A stretch of 64,000 nucleotides of DNA from Rikenellaceae bacterium (GCA_015059955.1 SUZK01000002.1:124001-188000); one strand, 5' to 3'. Shown: positions 25,965 through 35,599, counted from the stretch's first letter. Numbers and translations are program-made. Notes: generated by a model from the sequence alone, not told the origin.

Positions 25965-26642
25965 CTATCTCTTAAATGTATATCTCATCCATACGCTCTC
26001 GCCCATCTGTTTGACACTCTCAAGGTGTAGTCGTGTGGCTGGGCGATTTTTATCGGCTATGCCATCGAAGACCGCAGCCATACCTACGCGACCGTCAATG
26101 CCTGGGGCAACCATAAAGCTCACCTCGTCGAGGAGTTCCGCTTCGAGGAAGGCTCCGTTGATATGTCCGCCACCTGTTACCGCTAAGCGCTCGATGCCGA
26201 ACTCTGTGGCTAACAGCTCCATGGCACGCGCAAGATTAATGCCGTTCTTGCCCGTGGCAATCCACGATATACCCTGCTCTGTAAGGCGGTCGTGGTAGGC
26301 CTTGGGGCACTCTTCGTCGGTTATGACAAGTAGCGCTTGTGCGTCGAACTCCGTTTCGCCCCATGCCAAACGGCCATGCGTGTCGATGGCTACGCAGTAG
26401 GCCTCCGCCTTGCGGGCAATGTGAAATGCCTCATGACCTATTGGTGTGGTATTTGGAGCCGTAAATGGCTCTGGTAGTGCATAGTGCATCTGCATCGTGA
26501 CACGCCCCATAAGCATGGATGGGCAGTTTAGCGCCTCCAGTGCCTCGTAGTACTCGTTGCCACCCTCAATTTGCTCGGTCATGTCGCAATCTATACGACC
26601 ATCCACCGAGGCTATCATATGACAAATGATATATGGTTTCAT
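25965..26642 (-). CDS. RibD C-terminal/dihydrofolate reductase-like protein
   Basis: A 225-residue protein resembling the C-terminal reductase domain of RibD. It starts MKPYIICHMIASVDGRID and has CPSMLMGRVTMQMH, WIATGKNGINLARAMELLA and LAVTGGGHINGAFLEAELLDEV, the usual NADPH/substrate-binding segments. There is no deaminase domain. ATG 26642 gives the family start; the frame opens seven codons earlier. A riboflavin-type role is possible but not shown; stand-alone members have varied substrates. Confidence 0.85.
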   Translation of the reverse strand: MKPYIICHMIASVDGRIDCDMTEQIEGGNEYYEALEALNCPSMLMGRVTMQMHYALPEPFTAPNTTPIGHEAFHIARKAEAYCVAIDTHGRLAWGETEFDAQALLVITDEECPKAYHDRLTEQGISWIATGKNGINLARAMELLATEFGIERLAVTGGGHINGAFLEAELLDEVSFMVAPGIDGRVGMAAVFDGIADKNRPATRLHLESVKQMGESVWMRYTFKR

Positions 26643-26748
26643 AATAGGTTGTTTTTTGGTCAATCTGGTCTATTATCGTAACCCTTATTTCTGTTAAACA
26701 CTATACAAATATAGGCAATTTTTAGGCAAGTCATATAGCCGACAATAC

Positions 26749-26784
26749 AAAAAAAGAGCGTTGCCCAACGACAACACTCTCTTT
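26749..26784 (-). terminator. Terminator of the lpxC-lpxA operon
   Basis: On the minus strand AAAGAGAGTGTTG (26784-26772) pairs with CAACGCTCTTT (26763-26753) with one bulge and one mismatch, followed by a T-rich run (26755-26749). Confidence 0.75.
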
Positions 26785-26813
26785 CATTCTATCTGCACTC
26801 TGGCATCTGCACT

Positions 26814-27599
26814 CTATCTCTTAGGGATATACTGCTTGATGATACCTCGCTTCGAGGCGCGGATAAACTCGATGAGCTTATTGCGCTCGGCGCTCTCGGG
26901 GAGCTCTGCCTCGGCCTTATCGCAGCCTGTGAGGTAGTTGAGTTCGCTCTGGAAGAGTATGCGGCATGTGTTGTGGATAGCCTCAATCTGCTCGGTGGTG
27001 AAGCCGCGGCGTGATAGACCTACCTTGTTGATACCTGCATAGTGAGCCTCGCCATTTGTTACGATGATAAATGGAGGTACATCCTGAGTGATGAGTGCGC
27101 CACCCTGAATCATGGCGTGGTCACCGATATGTATCCACTGGTGTAGTGCTGCATGGCCACCGATAACTACCCAGTCGCCAACCTCAACCTCGCCAGCGAG
27201 CGATACGCGGTTAGCGATAACGCAGTGGCTGCCGACAACGTCGTCGTGAGCCACATGTACATAGGCCATAAGGAGGTTGTGGTCGCCAACGATAGTTGTG
27301 CCGCGTGATGCTGTGCCACGTGCGATGGTCACGCACTCGCGAATATCGTTGTAGTCGCCAATAACGGCTGTTGTCTGCTCTCCGGCAAACTTCAAATCCT
27401 GTGGTAGGCAGGCGATACAAGCTCCTGGGTGAATCTTATTACCCTTGCCGATACGCGCGCCATTGTAGATGCTGGCGTGAGGTCCAATCCAGCAGTCATC
27501 GCCGATGACAACATCGCCCTCGATGTATGCGAAGGGCTCTACAGTAACGTTGTTGCCGAGCTTCGCATCGGGATGAACATAAGCTAAGTTACTTATCAT
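26814..27599 (-). CDS. lpxA: UDP-GlcNAc acyltransferase
   Basis: LpxA adds the first acyl chain in lipid A synthesis. The 261-residue protein has left-handed beta-helix hexad repeats over about residues 1-185 (LGNNVTVEPFAYIEGDVVIG), the catalytic His in LLMAYVHVAHDDVVGSHC, IGGHAALHQWIHIGDHAMIQ, and the helical C-terminus. It starts 21 nt after lpxC-fabZ. Confidence 0.96.
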   Translation of the reverse strand: MISNLAYVHPDAKLGNNVTVEPFAYIEGDVVIGDDCWIGPHASIYNGARIGKGNKIHPGACIACLPQDLKFAGEQTTAVIGDYNDIRECVTIARGTASRGTTIVGDHNLLMAYVHVAHDDVVGSHCVIANRVSLAGEVEVGDWVVIGGHAALHQWIHIGDHAMIQGGALITQDVPPFIIVTNGEAHYAGINKVGLSRRGFTTEQIEAIHNTCRILFQSELNYLTGCDKAEAELPESAERNKLIEFIRASKRGIIKQYIPKR

Positions 27600-27620
27600 A
27601 GTGTAAATGTTTGTGTTCGG

Positions 27621-29006
27621 TTAACGGTTCTTGGCAATCTGAGCTGTGAGCACAGCCTCGCAAGCGAGCTGTCCGCCTACGAATGCCTTACACTCGGCGG
27701 TGCAGATGCCGCGACGGAAGTCGGCGATATGGCACTCGAGCTGCAAGGTGTCACCAGGCACTACCTTACGCTTCCACTTAACGCCATCAGCCTTGAGGAA
27801 GTATGTAGAGTAGCACTCGGGGTTGTCTACGCCGCTGAGTACAAGGATGCCGCAGCACTGTGCCAAGGCCTCGATGATGAGCACGCCAGGCATAACAGGC
27901 TCATCGGGGAAGTGGCCCACGAAGAATGGCTCATTCATAGATACCTGCTTGATACCGCCAATGGCATTCTTCTCGATGTGGAATACGCGGTCAACGAGCA
28001 AGAATGGAGGACGGTGAGGGAGGAGTGCCTTGATGGCGTTAATGTCCATAAGTGGCTGCTCCTTAGCGCTATACTTGAACGATGGGCGGTCGCCGCTACG
28101 ACGTATCATGCGCGATAGCTCCTTCATAAACTCGGTGTTGGCATAGTGGCCAGGACGAGTAGCCCATACACGGCCCTTGATGCGCATGCCAAGCAAGGCG
28201 AAGTCACCAAGAAGGTCGAGGAGCTTATGGCGTGCAAGCTCGTTGTTAGCGCGTAGCTGCTGGTTGTTGAGATATCCGCCAGTGATGCGTATATCATCCT
28301 TGCCGAAGATCTTCTTTAGGTGGTCGAGCTGCTCGTCAGATACTGGGTTCTCGACAACGACAATGGCGTTATCTAAGTCACCACCCTTGATGAGGTTCAT
28401 CTTCATGAGTGGCTCTAACTCGTGCAAAAATACGAAGGTACGGCACATCGCTATCTTCTCAGCGTACTCATCCTTGCTGAAGTATGTAGCGTACTGGTTG
28501 CCCACAACCTTCGAGTTGTAGTCGACGTGTACCGATACCGAGAACTCGTCGTCGGGATATATTACGATGGCAACGCCCTTCTCTGGGAGTGTGAATACCT
28601 GCTTCTCGGTAACCTCGAAGTAGCGGCGCTCGGCCTCCTGCTCTACGATGCCCACCTTGGTGATAGCCTCGGCATACTCACGTGCCGAACCATCCATGAT
28701 AGGGGTCTCAGGGGCGTTGATATCGACGATAGCGTTGTCGACACCGAGTGTCCACAATGCCGACATGATATGCTCTATGGTGCTCACCTTGGCATCGCCC
28801 TTCTCGATGGTTGTGCCACGTGAGGTGTCTGTAACATACTCGCACAAAGCGGGGACTTCTGGGGTGTTCTCAAGGTCTACACGACGGAACGTAATACCGT
28901 GGTTATCCTCAGCGGGATTTACCGTCATCTTCACTTGCAAACCTGTGTGCAAGCCTTTGCCCTCGAATGATATTGCCGAGGCAAGGGTACATTGTTTGGT
29001 AGCCAT
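27621..29006 (-). CDS. lpxC-fabZ: Bifunctional LpxC deacetylase / FabZ dehydratase
   Basis: A fusion common in Bacteroidota. Residues about 1-305 are LpxC (CTLASAISFEGKGLHTG, STIEHIMSALWTLGVDNAIV with a zinc-binding His, GARN-type segment ARNELARHKLLDLLGDFALLG with one shift of residues), which removes acetate from UDP-acyl-GlcNAc. Residues about 315-461 are FabZ, with LLPHRPPFLLVDRV, HFPDEPVMPGVLIIEALAQ, and YFLKADGVKWKRKVVPGD. The joined activities link lipid A and fatty-acid synthesis. ATG 29006 (MATKQCTL) is chosen over 29036. Confidence 0.95.
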   Translation of the reverse strand: MATKQCTLASAISFEGKGLHTGLQVKMTVNPAEDNHGITFRRVDLENTPEVPALCEYVTDTSRGTTIEKGDAKVSTIEHIMSALWTLGVDNAIVDINAPETPIMDGSAREYAEAITKVGIVEQEAERRYFEVTEKQVFTLPEKGVAIVIYPDDEFSVSVHVDYNSKVVGNQYATYFSKDEYAEKIAMCRTFVFLHELEPLMKMNLIKGGDLDNAIVVVENPVSDEQLDHLKKIFGKDDIRITGGYLNNQQLRANNELARHKLLDLLGDFALLGMRIKGRVWATRPGHYANTEFMKELSRMIRRSGDRPSFKYSAKEQPLMDINAIKALLPHRPPFLLVDRVFHIEKNAIGGIKQVSMNEPFFVGHFPDEPVMPGVLIIEALAQCCGILVLSGVDNPECYSTYFLKADGVKWKRKVVPGDTLQLECHIADFRRGICTAECKAFVGGQLACEAVLTAQIAKNR

Positions 29007-29109
29007 ATGTACTAATTTTTTGTTAACTTCATACAATATTTTGACTTATCGGTGCAAATATACTAAAAATATTAAAAAAAATTACTATTTTTGTTCGGAA
29101 GATTTTACA

Positions 29110-29991
29110 ATGATGACAACTAACGATAATCAACATATAGCTTCGCGTGGTGTCGAGGGGCGTCGTCCTCCTCGCCGTAAGGTCGTCGACCTCAGCTTCG
29201 AGCAGCATACGAGCTTCGGTGAGTGGATATATCAGTCGGCCCCATCCATCATCATCGTAGTCTTGTCGTTGGTGGTCTTCCTGCTGACGATGCTCCTCGT
29301 GCGATTTAATGTCGAGAAGCATCCTCCGCTTGTACTCGTCGAGGTGCAGATGGAGACGGACGATATTGTGGAGAGCGAGCCTGAACAGATGCAGGAGCCT
29401 CCCACCGAGAGTTTCGAGGACCTCCCCGACCTTAGAAATCAGATAAACAACGAGGTGCGTAACCTACAATCTAATGCCTCGGCATCGGAGAGTGGCGGCC
29501 AGCAGAGCCTCTTCGATGATGCCGAGATTAGTAGCATGATGGAGCAGGTCGCGGGTCACACAAAGTACTCGGTTGAGGATAGTGGAGGTACGAGCGAGAG
29601 CAGCACACCTGGTAGTGGTGGCTGGGGCAAGGGTACTGGTTACGGCGAAGGTGAAGGTGAAGGTAACGGCAATGGCAACGGCAAGGGCGATGCTAACTTC
29701 AGCGGCCGTGTGACCGTGTCGTATAAGTTCGAGAACCCTGTGCGCAATGCTCGTGGCCAGCTATATGCCCCTGCCTATCGTGCAGAGCATAGTGGTACGG
29801 TGGAAGTTACCGTGACGCTTGACCGTAATGGTTCGGTGAAGAGCGCCTATGTCTCTACGTCGTCAGGCATAAAGAGCCTCGACGATGAGGCGTTGCGTGC
29901 CGCCAAGCATAGTCGCACGATGTTCAACATTGATAGTTCGGCACCCGAGCGACATCGTGGTACGATAACCTATGTATTTATAGCTCAATGA
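29110..29991 (+). CDS. TonB-family energy-transducing protein
   Basis: A 293-residue protein with a cytoplasmic N-terminus (about 1-45), one membrane helix (SIIIVVLSLVVFLLTMLL, about 48-66), an acidic, Pro-poor periplasmic linker including a Gly/Glu then Gly/Asn tract (YGEGEGEGNGNGNGKGD), and a C-terminal TonB-like domain with GTVEVTVTLDRNGSVKSAYV and LDDEALRAAK. It would couple inner-membrane energy to outer-membrane transport, although no exbB or exbD gene is adjacent. The continuous frame begins at 28648, antisense to lpxC; ATG 29110 is the sensible start. Divergent from lpxC. Confidence 0.85.
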   Translation: MMTTNDNQHIASRGVEGRRPPRRKVVDLSFEQHTSFGEWIYQSAPSIIIVVLSLVVFLLTMLLVRFNVEKHPPLVLVEVQMETDDIVESEPEQMQEPPTESFEDLPDLRNQINNEVRNLQSNASASESGGQQSLFDDAEISSMMEQVAGHTKYSVEDSGGTSESSTPGSGGWGKGTGYGEGEGEGNGNGNGKGDANFSGRVTVSYKFENPVRNARGQLYAPAYRAEHSGTVEVTVTLDRNGSVKSAYVSTSSGIKSLDDEALRAAKHSRTMFNIDSSAPERHRGTITYVFIAQ

Positions 29992-30386
29992 GAGAGTTCA
30001 GAGATATAGTTCGTGTGATGCTAATTGCGTTTATGGCACTTGTCGCCTCGTCATTCGATGTCGAGGTGTCGGCGCGTGACTATAACTTAGAGCGACACAC
30101 AACAAATGCTACGTCGCCGATGGACGATGAGGCACACCTATCGCTGCACGTCGCGCAGATGTGTCTTGCGTCGGAGACTCCTCAGGCGCCATCTACATCG
30201 TCGCTGACGAAGACTATACAGCGCGTGCATAGCGGCACTAATCACGATACGCTGAACATCAGCATTATAAGGTCGGTGAAGAGTGCTACCTATGCCAGTA
30301 GATACGGATTGTGTAACCATAAAATATTGTTCTCGGTGTACGCTCGTCATTACTATATTAATGGCCTGCGTCATCTTATTATTTAG
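29988..30386 (+). CDS. Hypothetical protein translationally coupled to the TonB gene
   Basis: A 132-residue frame whose ATG overlaps the preceding TGA (ATGA), which suggests coupled translation. The N-terminus has a hydrophobic segment (VMLIAFMALVASSFDVEVSA) that could be a signal peptide or membrane helix. The rest lacks recognisable motifs and has a composition poorly distinguished from random translation. I do not recognise a family. Confidence 0.45.
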   Translation: MREFRDIVRVMLIAFMALVASSFDVEVSARDYNLERHTTNATSPMDDEAHLSLHVAQMCLASETPQAPSTSSLTKTIQRVHSGTNHDTLNISIIRSVKSATYASRYGLCNHKILFSVYARHYYINGLRHLII

Positions 30387-30466
30387 TGGATGGATTGTAG
30401 CGTCATAGACGCCCTATACGTACATTATAAACCACTAAGTAATAAACCGTTAAATAGCAATATAAT

Positions 30467-30967
30467 ATGCTTACAGAAGATATTTGCAAGGCGTTGTACG
30501 CCTTGCCTGGTGGCGTTGTCAAACCCCGCCGCCGCACGGCAGTAAAGCCAGTAATAATCACCTTGATGGGTGCCGCTCTTTTAGTTATTAACTCGATGGC
30601 TGTGGAGGATAGCGCAGGTGATACGGCAATGACGCTCATCACAGCGGGTGTCATCCTCTTAGGCTATGGTATTGTAGCAACCATAGTACGTCTGAGGTCT
30701 ACGGCTACGGTACCCTACGACGAGGAGGCTAAGTGCTACATGCATTACCGCGAGCGCTACTACGACCACGAGCTGTTGCCCGCAGTGCGCAGGGCCATCG
30801 CTGCGAACGATACGGAGGGCTTAGAGCAGTTGCCTACGAGCAACGTCTCTGCGATAATTGTAATCGAATATCGCACCCCTGGGGGACGTCGTACGGCATA
30901 CGCCTTGTATGAGTACAAGGAGTTTGCATACAGGCTCATAGATCCGCCAGTGATTATTACACGATGA
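30467..30967 (+). CDS. Hypothetical two-helix membrane protein
   Basis: A 166-residue protein of unknown family. Two membrane helices are visible, about 28-44 (PVIITLMGAALLVINSM) and 54-74 (AMTLITAGVILLGYGIVATIV), followed by a soluble domain (about 75-166) with CYMHYRERYYDHELLPAVRRA and VIEYRTPGGRRTAYALYEYKEF. It lies 32 nt before the antiporter gene and may be co-transcribed. Confidence 0.7.
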   Translation: MLTEDICKALYALPGGVVKPRRRTAVKPVIITLMGAALLVINSMAVEDSAGDTAMTLITAGVILLGYGIVATIVRLRSTATVPYDEEAKCYMHYRERYYDHELLPAVRRAIAANDTEGLEQLPTSNVSAIIVIEYRTPGGRRTAYALYEYKEFAYRLIDPPVIITR

Positions 30968-30999
30968 CATAGAGTTATAACCACGTAAACGACGTAAAT

Positions 31000-32487
31000 A
31001 TGTTGACCGAAAACTTCCTACTTGTAGCAGCACTCCTACTATTCGTCTCAGTACTCGCGGGTAAGGCAGCGTATAGGCTTGGCGCCCCGGCACTCCTCCT
31101 ATTCTTGGGTGTCGGCATCCTATTCGGCTATAACGACTTCGTTAAGTTCGACTCGGTTGAGGGTGCCCAGTTTATAGGTATGATAGCCATGTGTATCATC
31201 CTCTTCTCAGGAGGTATGGACACTAAGTTTTCGGATATTAAGCCAGTGCTAACACCCGGTATTGTCATGGCAACGCTGGGTGTAGTGCTGACAACGCTTA
31301 TCGTCGGAGGCTTCATCTACTACATAGCACCCCACCTCGGCGTCGAGATACCTTTAACCATGGCCTTTCTAATAGCGGCAACAATGTCGTCAACGGACTC
31401 GGCATCGGTATTCTCCATCATGCGCTCCAAGAAGCAGGGTCTCAAGCAGAACCTACGCCCCATGTTGGAGCTTGAGAGTGGTAGTAACGACCCGATGGCA
31501 TACATCCTCACCATCATGCTTGTGGGTATCGTCCACGACGGCACATCCATCGACTGGGTAGATGCCATGCGTGTCTTCATTGTGCAGATGATTGTGGGTG
31601 GAGCACTCGGCTATGGCTTTGGTCGTGCTACGGTGTGGATTATCAACCGCATAAACATACGTAGTAACCCCTCGCTATACTCGGTGCTACTCTTGGCTTG
31701 TGCCTTCTTCACCTACTCGTTCACCTCGTTGGTGAATGGTAATGGCTACCTCGCGGTATATATCGCGGGCCTTGTTGTGGGTAACTTCCGCATCGTCTAC
31801 CGCAATATGCTCGGTAACTTCTTCGACAGTTTCACGTGGCTCTTGCAGATTATTCTCTTCTTGGCGCTGGGCCTCTTAGTTGATGTACACGACCTTTTGA
31901 AGCCCGATGTGTTATATATGGGCCTTGCCGTAGGTATCTTTATGATTCTTGTGGCACGCCCTATATCGACATTCATCTGCATGGCGCCATTCAGAGGCTA
32001 TACCAAGACCGCGCGTACCTATGTGTCGTGGGTGGGCCTGCGTGGTGCTGTGCCCATCATCTTCGCACTATACCCAATAACAAGCGGTGTCCCTGGTGCT
32101 GAGTATATCTTCAACGTCGTATTCCTTGTCACTATCGTGTCGCTCATTATACAGGGTACAACGGTTAGCGCTATGGCTAACTGGCTAAACCTCTCCTTCG
32201 AGGAGCCTGAGAGCACCTTTAAACTCTCCGTACCCGACCATATACGTAGCGAGTTCTCCGAGGTCGAGGTAAACGAATCCATGCTGAGTGCTGGTGATAC
32301 CCTCAAAGATATAAAGCTCCCAGGCAACACCCTTGTTGTTATGGTGTGTCGAGGCGATCAATACTTCGTGCCTAAGGGCTATACCAAGCTCCACACTCAA
32401 GATAAGCTGCTTGTTGTTTCCGACAATAACGAGGAACTTATTAAGAAGGCGAAGGATTTGGGTATTAAGAAGTTTGTCAAAGTCTGA
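31000..32487 (+). CDS. Potassium/proton antiporter (CPA1 NhaP2-like)
   Basis: A 495-residue inner-membrane cation/proton antiporter of the CPA1 family, close to K+/H+ antiporters. About 12 membrane helices occupy residues 1-395, including LLLFLGVGILFGYNDFVKF, the segment AATMSSTDSASVFSIMRSKK, LELESGSNDPMAYILTIMLVG with the conserved ND ion site, and WVGLRGAVPIIFALYPI. A C-terminal RCK-C (TrkA-C) regulatory domain covers about 415-490 (AGDTLKDIKLPGNTLVVMVCRGDQ). Its final codon overlaps a palindromic repeat. Confidence 0.93.
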   Translation: MLTENFLLVAALLLFVSVLAGKAAYRLGAPALLLFLGVGILFGYNDFVKFDSVEGAQFIGMIAMCIILFSGGMDTKFSDIKPVLTPGIVMATLGVVLTTLIVGGFIYYIAPHLGVEIPLTMAFLIAATMSSTDSASVFSIMRSKKQGLKQNLRPMLELESGSNDPMAYILTIMLVGIVHDGTSIDWVDAMRVFIVQMIVGGALGYGFGRATVWIINRINIRSNPSLYSVLLLACAFFTYSFTSLVNGNGYLAVYIAGLVVGNFRIVYRNMLGNFFDSFTWLLQIILFLALGLLVDVHDLLKPDVLYMGLAVGIFMILVARPISTFICMAPFRGYTKTARTYVSWVGLRGAVPIIFALYPITSGVPGAEYIFNVVFLVTIVSLIIQGTTVSAMANWLNLSFEEPESTFKLSVPDHIRSEFSEVEVNESMLSAGDTLKDIKLPGNTLVVMVCRGDQYFVPKGYTKLHTQDKLLVVSDNNEELIKKAKDLGIKKFVKV

Positions 32488-32612
32488 TTTGTTGTGATAA
32501 GGCAGCATCTGCTGCCGCTAACAAAAATAAATGCGAATAGGCAGTACGTCAAGTACAGCCTATCCGTATTTTTTTTGCCGAGCGTTGCATCTACTACCTT
32601 CTAACAACAAAT
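32487..32612. repeat. Nested palindromic repeat, copy 2
   Basis: It starts at the last base of the antiporter stop codon. The outer arms ATTTGTTGTGATAAGGCAG and CTACCTTCTAACAACAAAT pair imperfectly. The inner stem is GCGAATAGGC...GCCTATCCG with apical GTACGTCAAGTAC. The central T8 run could also serve as a terminator for the antiporter transcript. Confidence 0.8.
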
Positions 32613-32684
32613 TATATTGCTGTATAGCGGCGCAGTAACATCATCCTAATAACAAAATTTTTCTCTCGCCTAATTGCTAATTGT

Positions 32685-32717
32685 AAAAAAAAGAGAGCGC
32701 TGTCCGCGACAACGCCC
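32685..32717 (-). terminator. Terminator after glnS
   Basis: On the minus strand GGGCGTTGTC (32717-32708) pairs, with wobbles, with GACAGCGCTC (32704-32695), followed by a long T-rich run (32692-32685). It is preceded by GATGAAAGAT. Confidence 0.75.
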
Positions 32718-32741
32718 ATCTTTCATCTTTCCTCTCGTCTC

Positions 32742-34469
32742 TTACTTGTTTATCTTCGCCCACGTATCCTTCAACGTCACCGTGCGGTTGAAGACAAGGT
32801 GGTCTGGAGTCGACTCCTTGTCGACATTGAAGTAGCCGATACGCTGGAATTGCAAGTAGTCGTATGGCTTGGCGTCGGCCAAGAACTTCTCGACGTAGCA
32901 CTCCGAGAGTACCTTCAACGAATCCTCGTTTATCATCTGCTTCATAGCCTCCAACGCCTCACAGCCTGTCTCCTTGCGGATGGCGGCCATCTCGTCGCGT
33001 GGGTTCTCCACCTTCCATAGGCGGTCGTAGAGGCGTACCTCAGCCTTGAGGCAGTGGCCGCAGCTAACCCAGTGCAACGTGCCTTTAACCTTGCGGTTGC
33101 TACCAGGCATGCCGGTTTTGGTATCAGGGTCGTACTCAGCATACACGGTCGTTATATTGCCATTCTCATCCTTCTCGCAGCCTGTGCACTTCACGATATA
33201 GGCATTCTTGAGGCGCACCTCCTGGCCTGGTGTCATGCGGTAGTACTTCTTAGGAGCATCCTCCATAAAGTCCTCGCGCTCCATCCATAGCTCGCGGCTA
33301 AACTCGATGGTGTGGGTGCCAGACTCTGGGTCCTCGGGGTTGTTGACAGCCTCCATAGCCTCAACCTGACCCTCAGGGTAGTTGGTGATGATGAGCTTCA
33401 CAGGGTCGATAACGGCGCTCACACGCGTAGCACGCTTGTTAAGGTCGTCACGCACGGCACTCTCCAGCAACGCCATGTCGTTGAGGGCATCGTAGGTCGT
33501 ATAACCAATCTTATCCACGAAGTTACGGATAGACTCTGGTGAGTAGCCACGGCGGCGGAAGCCGCACAATGTAGGCATACGTGGGTCATCCCAGCCATTC
33601 ACCAAGCCCTCCTTAACGAGGATGAGCAGGTTACGCTTGCTCATAAGTGTATAGTTGAGGTTGAGCTTGTTGAACTCATACTGTCGTGGACGCTCATCCG
33701 AGGGATCTACACCCTCCTTAACCCAGTCAACAAACAAGTCGTAAAGTGGACGGTGAGGCACGAACTCAAGGGTACACAACGAGTGTGTCACGCCCTCGAA
33801 GTAGTCGCTCTGGCCGTGTGCGAAGTCGTACATAGGGTATACCTTCCACTTATCACCTGTGCGGTGGTGTGGGTGGTTGACAACGCGGTAGATGATAGGG
33901 TCGCGGAAGTGCATGTTCGAGCTTGCCATATCTATCTTTGCACGAAGCACCATCTTGCCCTCCTCAATCTCGCCATTTGTCATCTTCATAAAGAGGTCGA
34001 GGTTCTCCTCGATAGGGCGGTTGCGGTAGGGGCTCTCGGTGCCTGCCTGTGTGGGCGTGCCCTTCTGTGCAGCAATCTCCTCGGATGTCTGCTCGTCGAT
34101 ATAAGCCTTGCCCTGCTTGATAAGACGGATGGCGAAGTCCCACAGCTGCTGGAAGTAGTCCGAGGCGTAGTACTCTGCGCCCCACTTGAAGCCGAGCCAC
34201 TCGATATCCTCCTTGATGGCATCTACATACTCTACATCCTCCTTCGTGGGGTTGGTGTCGTCGAAACGAAGGTTGCAGACGCCGCCATAGCGCTGTGCAA
34301 CACCAAAGTCGAGGCATATAGCCTTCGCGTGACCAATATGTAGGTAGCCGTTGGGCTCGGGTGGGAAGCGCGTCTGAACACGCGTTTTACCCTTGGCTAT
34401 CGCCTCCTCGATAACCTCCTCAACGAAGTTCAACGACTTCTCCTTTACTTCAGTTACTTCTGTTGTCAT
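32742..34469 (-). CDS. glnS: Glutaminyl-tRNA synthetase
   Basis: A 575-residue class I synthetase. PPEPNGYLHIGHAKAICLDFG contains the HIGH motif. FDDTNPTKE, GWDDPRMPTLCGFRRRGY and the KMSKS variant LMSKRNL identify GlnRS. The C-terminal anticodon-binding beta-barrels occupy about 350-575. It starts 23 nt after the outer-membrane protein gene. Confidence 0.97.
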   Translation of the reverse strand: MTTEVTEVKEKSLNFVEEVIEEAIAKGKTRVQTRFPPEPNGYLHIGHAKAICLDFGVAQRYGGVCNLRFDDTNPTKEDVEYVDAIKEDIEWLGFKWGAEYYASDYFQQLWDFAIRLIKQGKAYIDEQTSEEIAAQKGTPTQAGTESPYRNRPIEENLDLFMKMTNGEIEEGKMVLRAKIDMASSNMHFRDPIIYRVVNHPHHRTGDKWKVYPMYDFAHGQSDYFEGVTHSLCTLEFVPHRPLYDLFVDWVKEGVDPSDERPRQYEFNKLNLNYTLMSKRNLLILVKEGLVNGWDDPRMPTLCGFRRRGYSPESIRNFVDKIGYTTYDALNDMALLESAVRDDLNKRATRVSAVIDPVKLIITNYPEGQVEAMEAVNNPEDPESGTHTIEFSRELWMEREDFMEDAPKKYYRMTPGQEVRLKNAYIVKCTGCEKDENGNITTVYAEYDPDTKTGMPGSNRKVKGTLHWVSCGHCLKAEVRLYDRLWKVENPRDEMAAIRKETGCEALEAMKQMINEDSLKVLSECYVEKFLADAKPYDYLQFQRIGYFNVDKESTPDHLVFNRTVTLKDTWAKINK

Positions 34470-34492
34470 AATGATATATGTTTAATTGCTTG

Positions 34493-35599
34493 TTACTCAA
34501 TATGTTGTTTGCGCTTTAACGATATCCCGTAGTCGAGTGCCACGTTCACCTGTAACCATTGTCGTGTGCCCCACGCCGTGCCGTCATACTCGGCAGTTAT
34601 GCCTAACTCAACACCCACGGTATCATCGAAGAAACACTGCTCGTAGCTTAGTGAAATAGCGTCATATATACCTTTTGAGGTGCGATACATGGGGCAGCCG
34701 TGGTAGAGCTCCGCGCCGTAGCGGTTGTAGTAGGTGAGTAGCGACCCTGTGCCCACAAAGAGGCGGTTGGATAGTTCAAGACCCTGCCAGCCGAGGGCTA
34801 CATACAGCTCGCCGCCCAGGGGTGCCTCCCACGTGCCCTCGTGGATGCGGTCGCGCTGCAACGACTGCACGTAGCTTAGCTTTGCATCGAGCGTCAGCGA
34901 ATGCCTACCCTCCCCCAAGTCAAAAGCTCCATTGTAGTTCACATATGGTGTGAGTAGTATGTTGTCGACAACGCCATCTATTGTCTCGGGGTTGTTGTCC
35001 TTGGCATAGTGACCCATGTAGAAGTCGTAGCCGTAGGATACCTTATGTGCGCTCTGGCCGAGGGTGTGGCGTGCCGACGACATAATCATAAAGGCCTCGC
35101 GCGTGTCGAAGTCGCGCATGCCCGTATAGTCCATGGCAAGCTCTATATATCCCCTCTTGGGCCACTCGTAGCGCGCCAAGACGCCACCTATGCGGTTGTT
35201 GTAGTAGCGGTAGCTACGGTCGAAGTAAAGTGGGCTGTCGAGACCCTGCATCTTCGTACGTGAGAAGATACCCGCATATAGCTTAAGCCTGTTGCCCGTA
35301 TAGCCGTAGTAGAGCTGCACGTTTACATCGGACAAAAACTTGGATTTGTGGCCGAAGTTCTGCACAAGGTCGACACCAAACATCAGCTCGTTGTGCTCGC
35401 GCCACTCTACACCCACGTGAGGCGTAAGACGTGCGCTAAAGAGTGTGCCTGAGATGTCGCCCTCCATGCCTGCATACTCCTTGTTGTCGAAGAGCGTGGT
35501 GAAGTCGGCACCCAAGCGTAGCTCCTGCGCCGATAGCGTCTGGCTCCCCCAGAGCGTGGTGGCCATGATAGCTACGATATATGTGATGACTCTGCGCAT
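34493..35599 (-). CDS. Outer-membrane beta-barrel protein
   Basis: A 368-residue exported protein with signal peptide MRRVITYIVAIMATTLWGSQTLSA, cleaved near AQ. The mature sequence alternates hydrophobic and polar residues with many Tyr, Gly and Arg strands (FSARLTPHVGVEWREHNELMF, ELAMDYTGMRDFD, AISLSYEQCFFDD), as expected of a 14- to 18-strand barrel. It is upstream of glnS with 23 nt between. No specific family is recognised; a porin-like role is likely. The frame opens 10 codons earlier, but ATG 35599 gives a proper signal peptide. Confidence 0.7.
   Translation of the reverse strand: MRRVITYIVAIMATTLWGSQTLSAQELRLGADFTTLFDNKEYAGMEGDISGTLFSARLTPHVGVEWREHNELMFGVDLVQNFGHKSKFLSDVNVQLYYGYTGNRLKLYAGIFSRTKMQGLDSPLYFDRSYRYYNNRIGGVLARYEWPKRGYIELAMDYTGMRDFDTREAFMIMSSARHTLGQSAHKVSYGYDFYMGHYAKDNNPETIDGVVDNILLTPYVNYNGAFDLGEGRHSLTLDAKLSYVQSLQRDRIHEGTWEAPLGGELYVALGWQGLELSNRLFVGTGSLLTYYNRYGAELYHGCPMYRTSKGIYDAISLSYEQCFFDDTVGVELGITAEYDGTAWGTRQWLQVNVALDYGISLKRKQHIE

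Noticed and set aside
28648..29109. N-terminal extension of the TonB-like protein
   Set aside because: It lies antisense to lpxC and its promoter; the membrane protein has a normal start at 29110.
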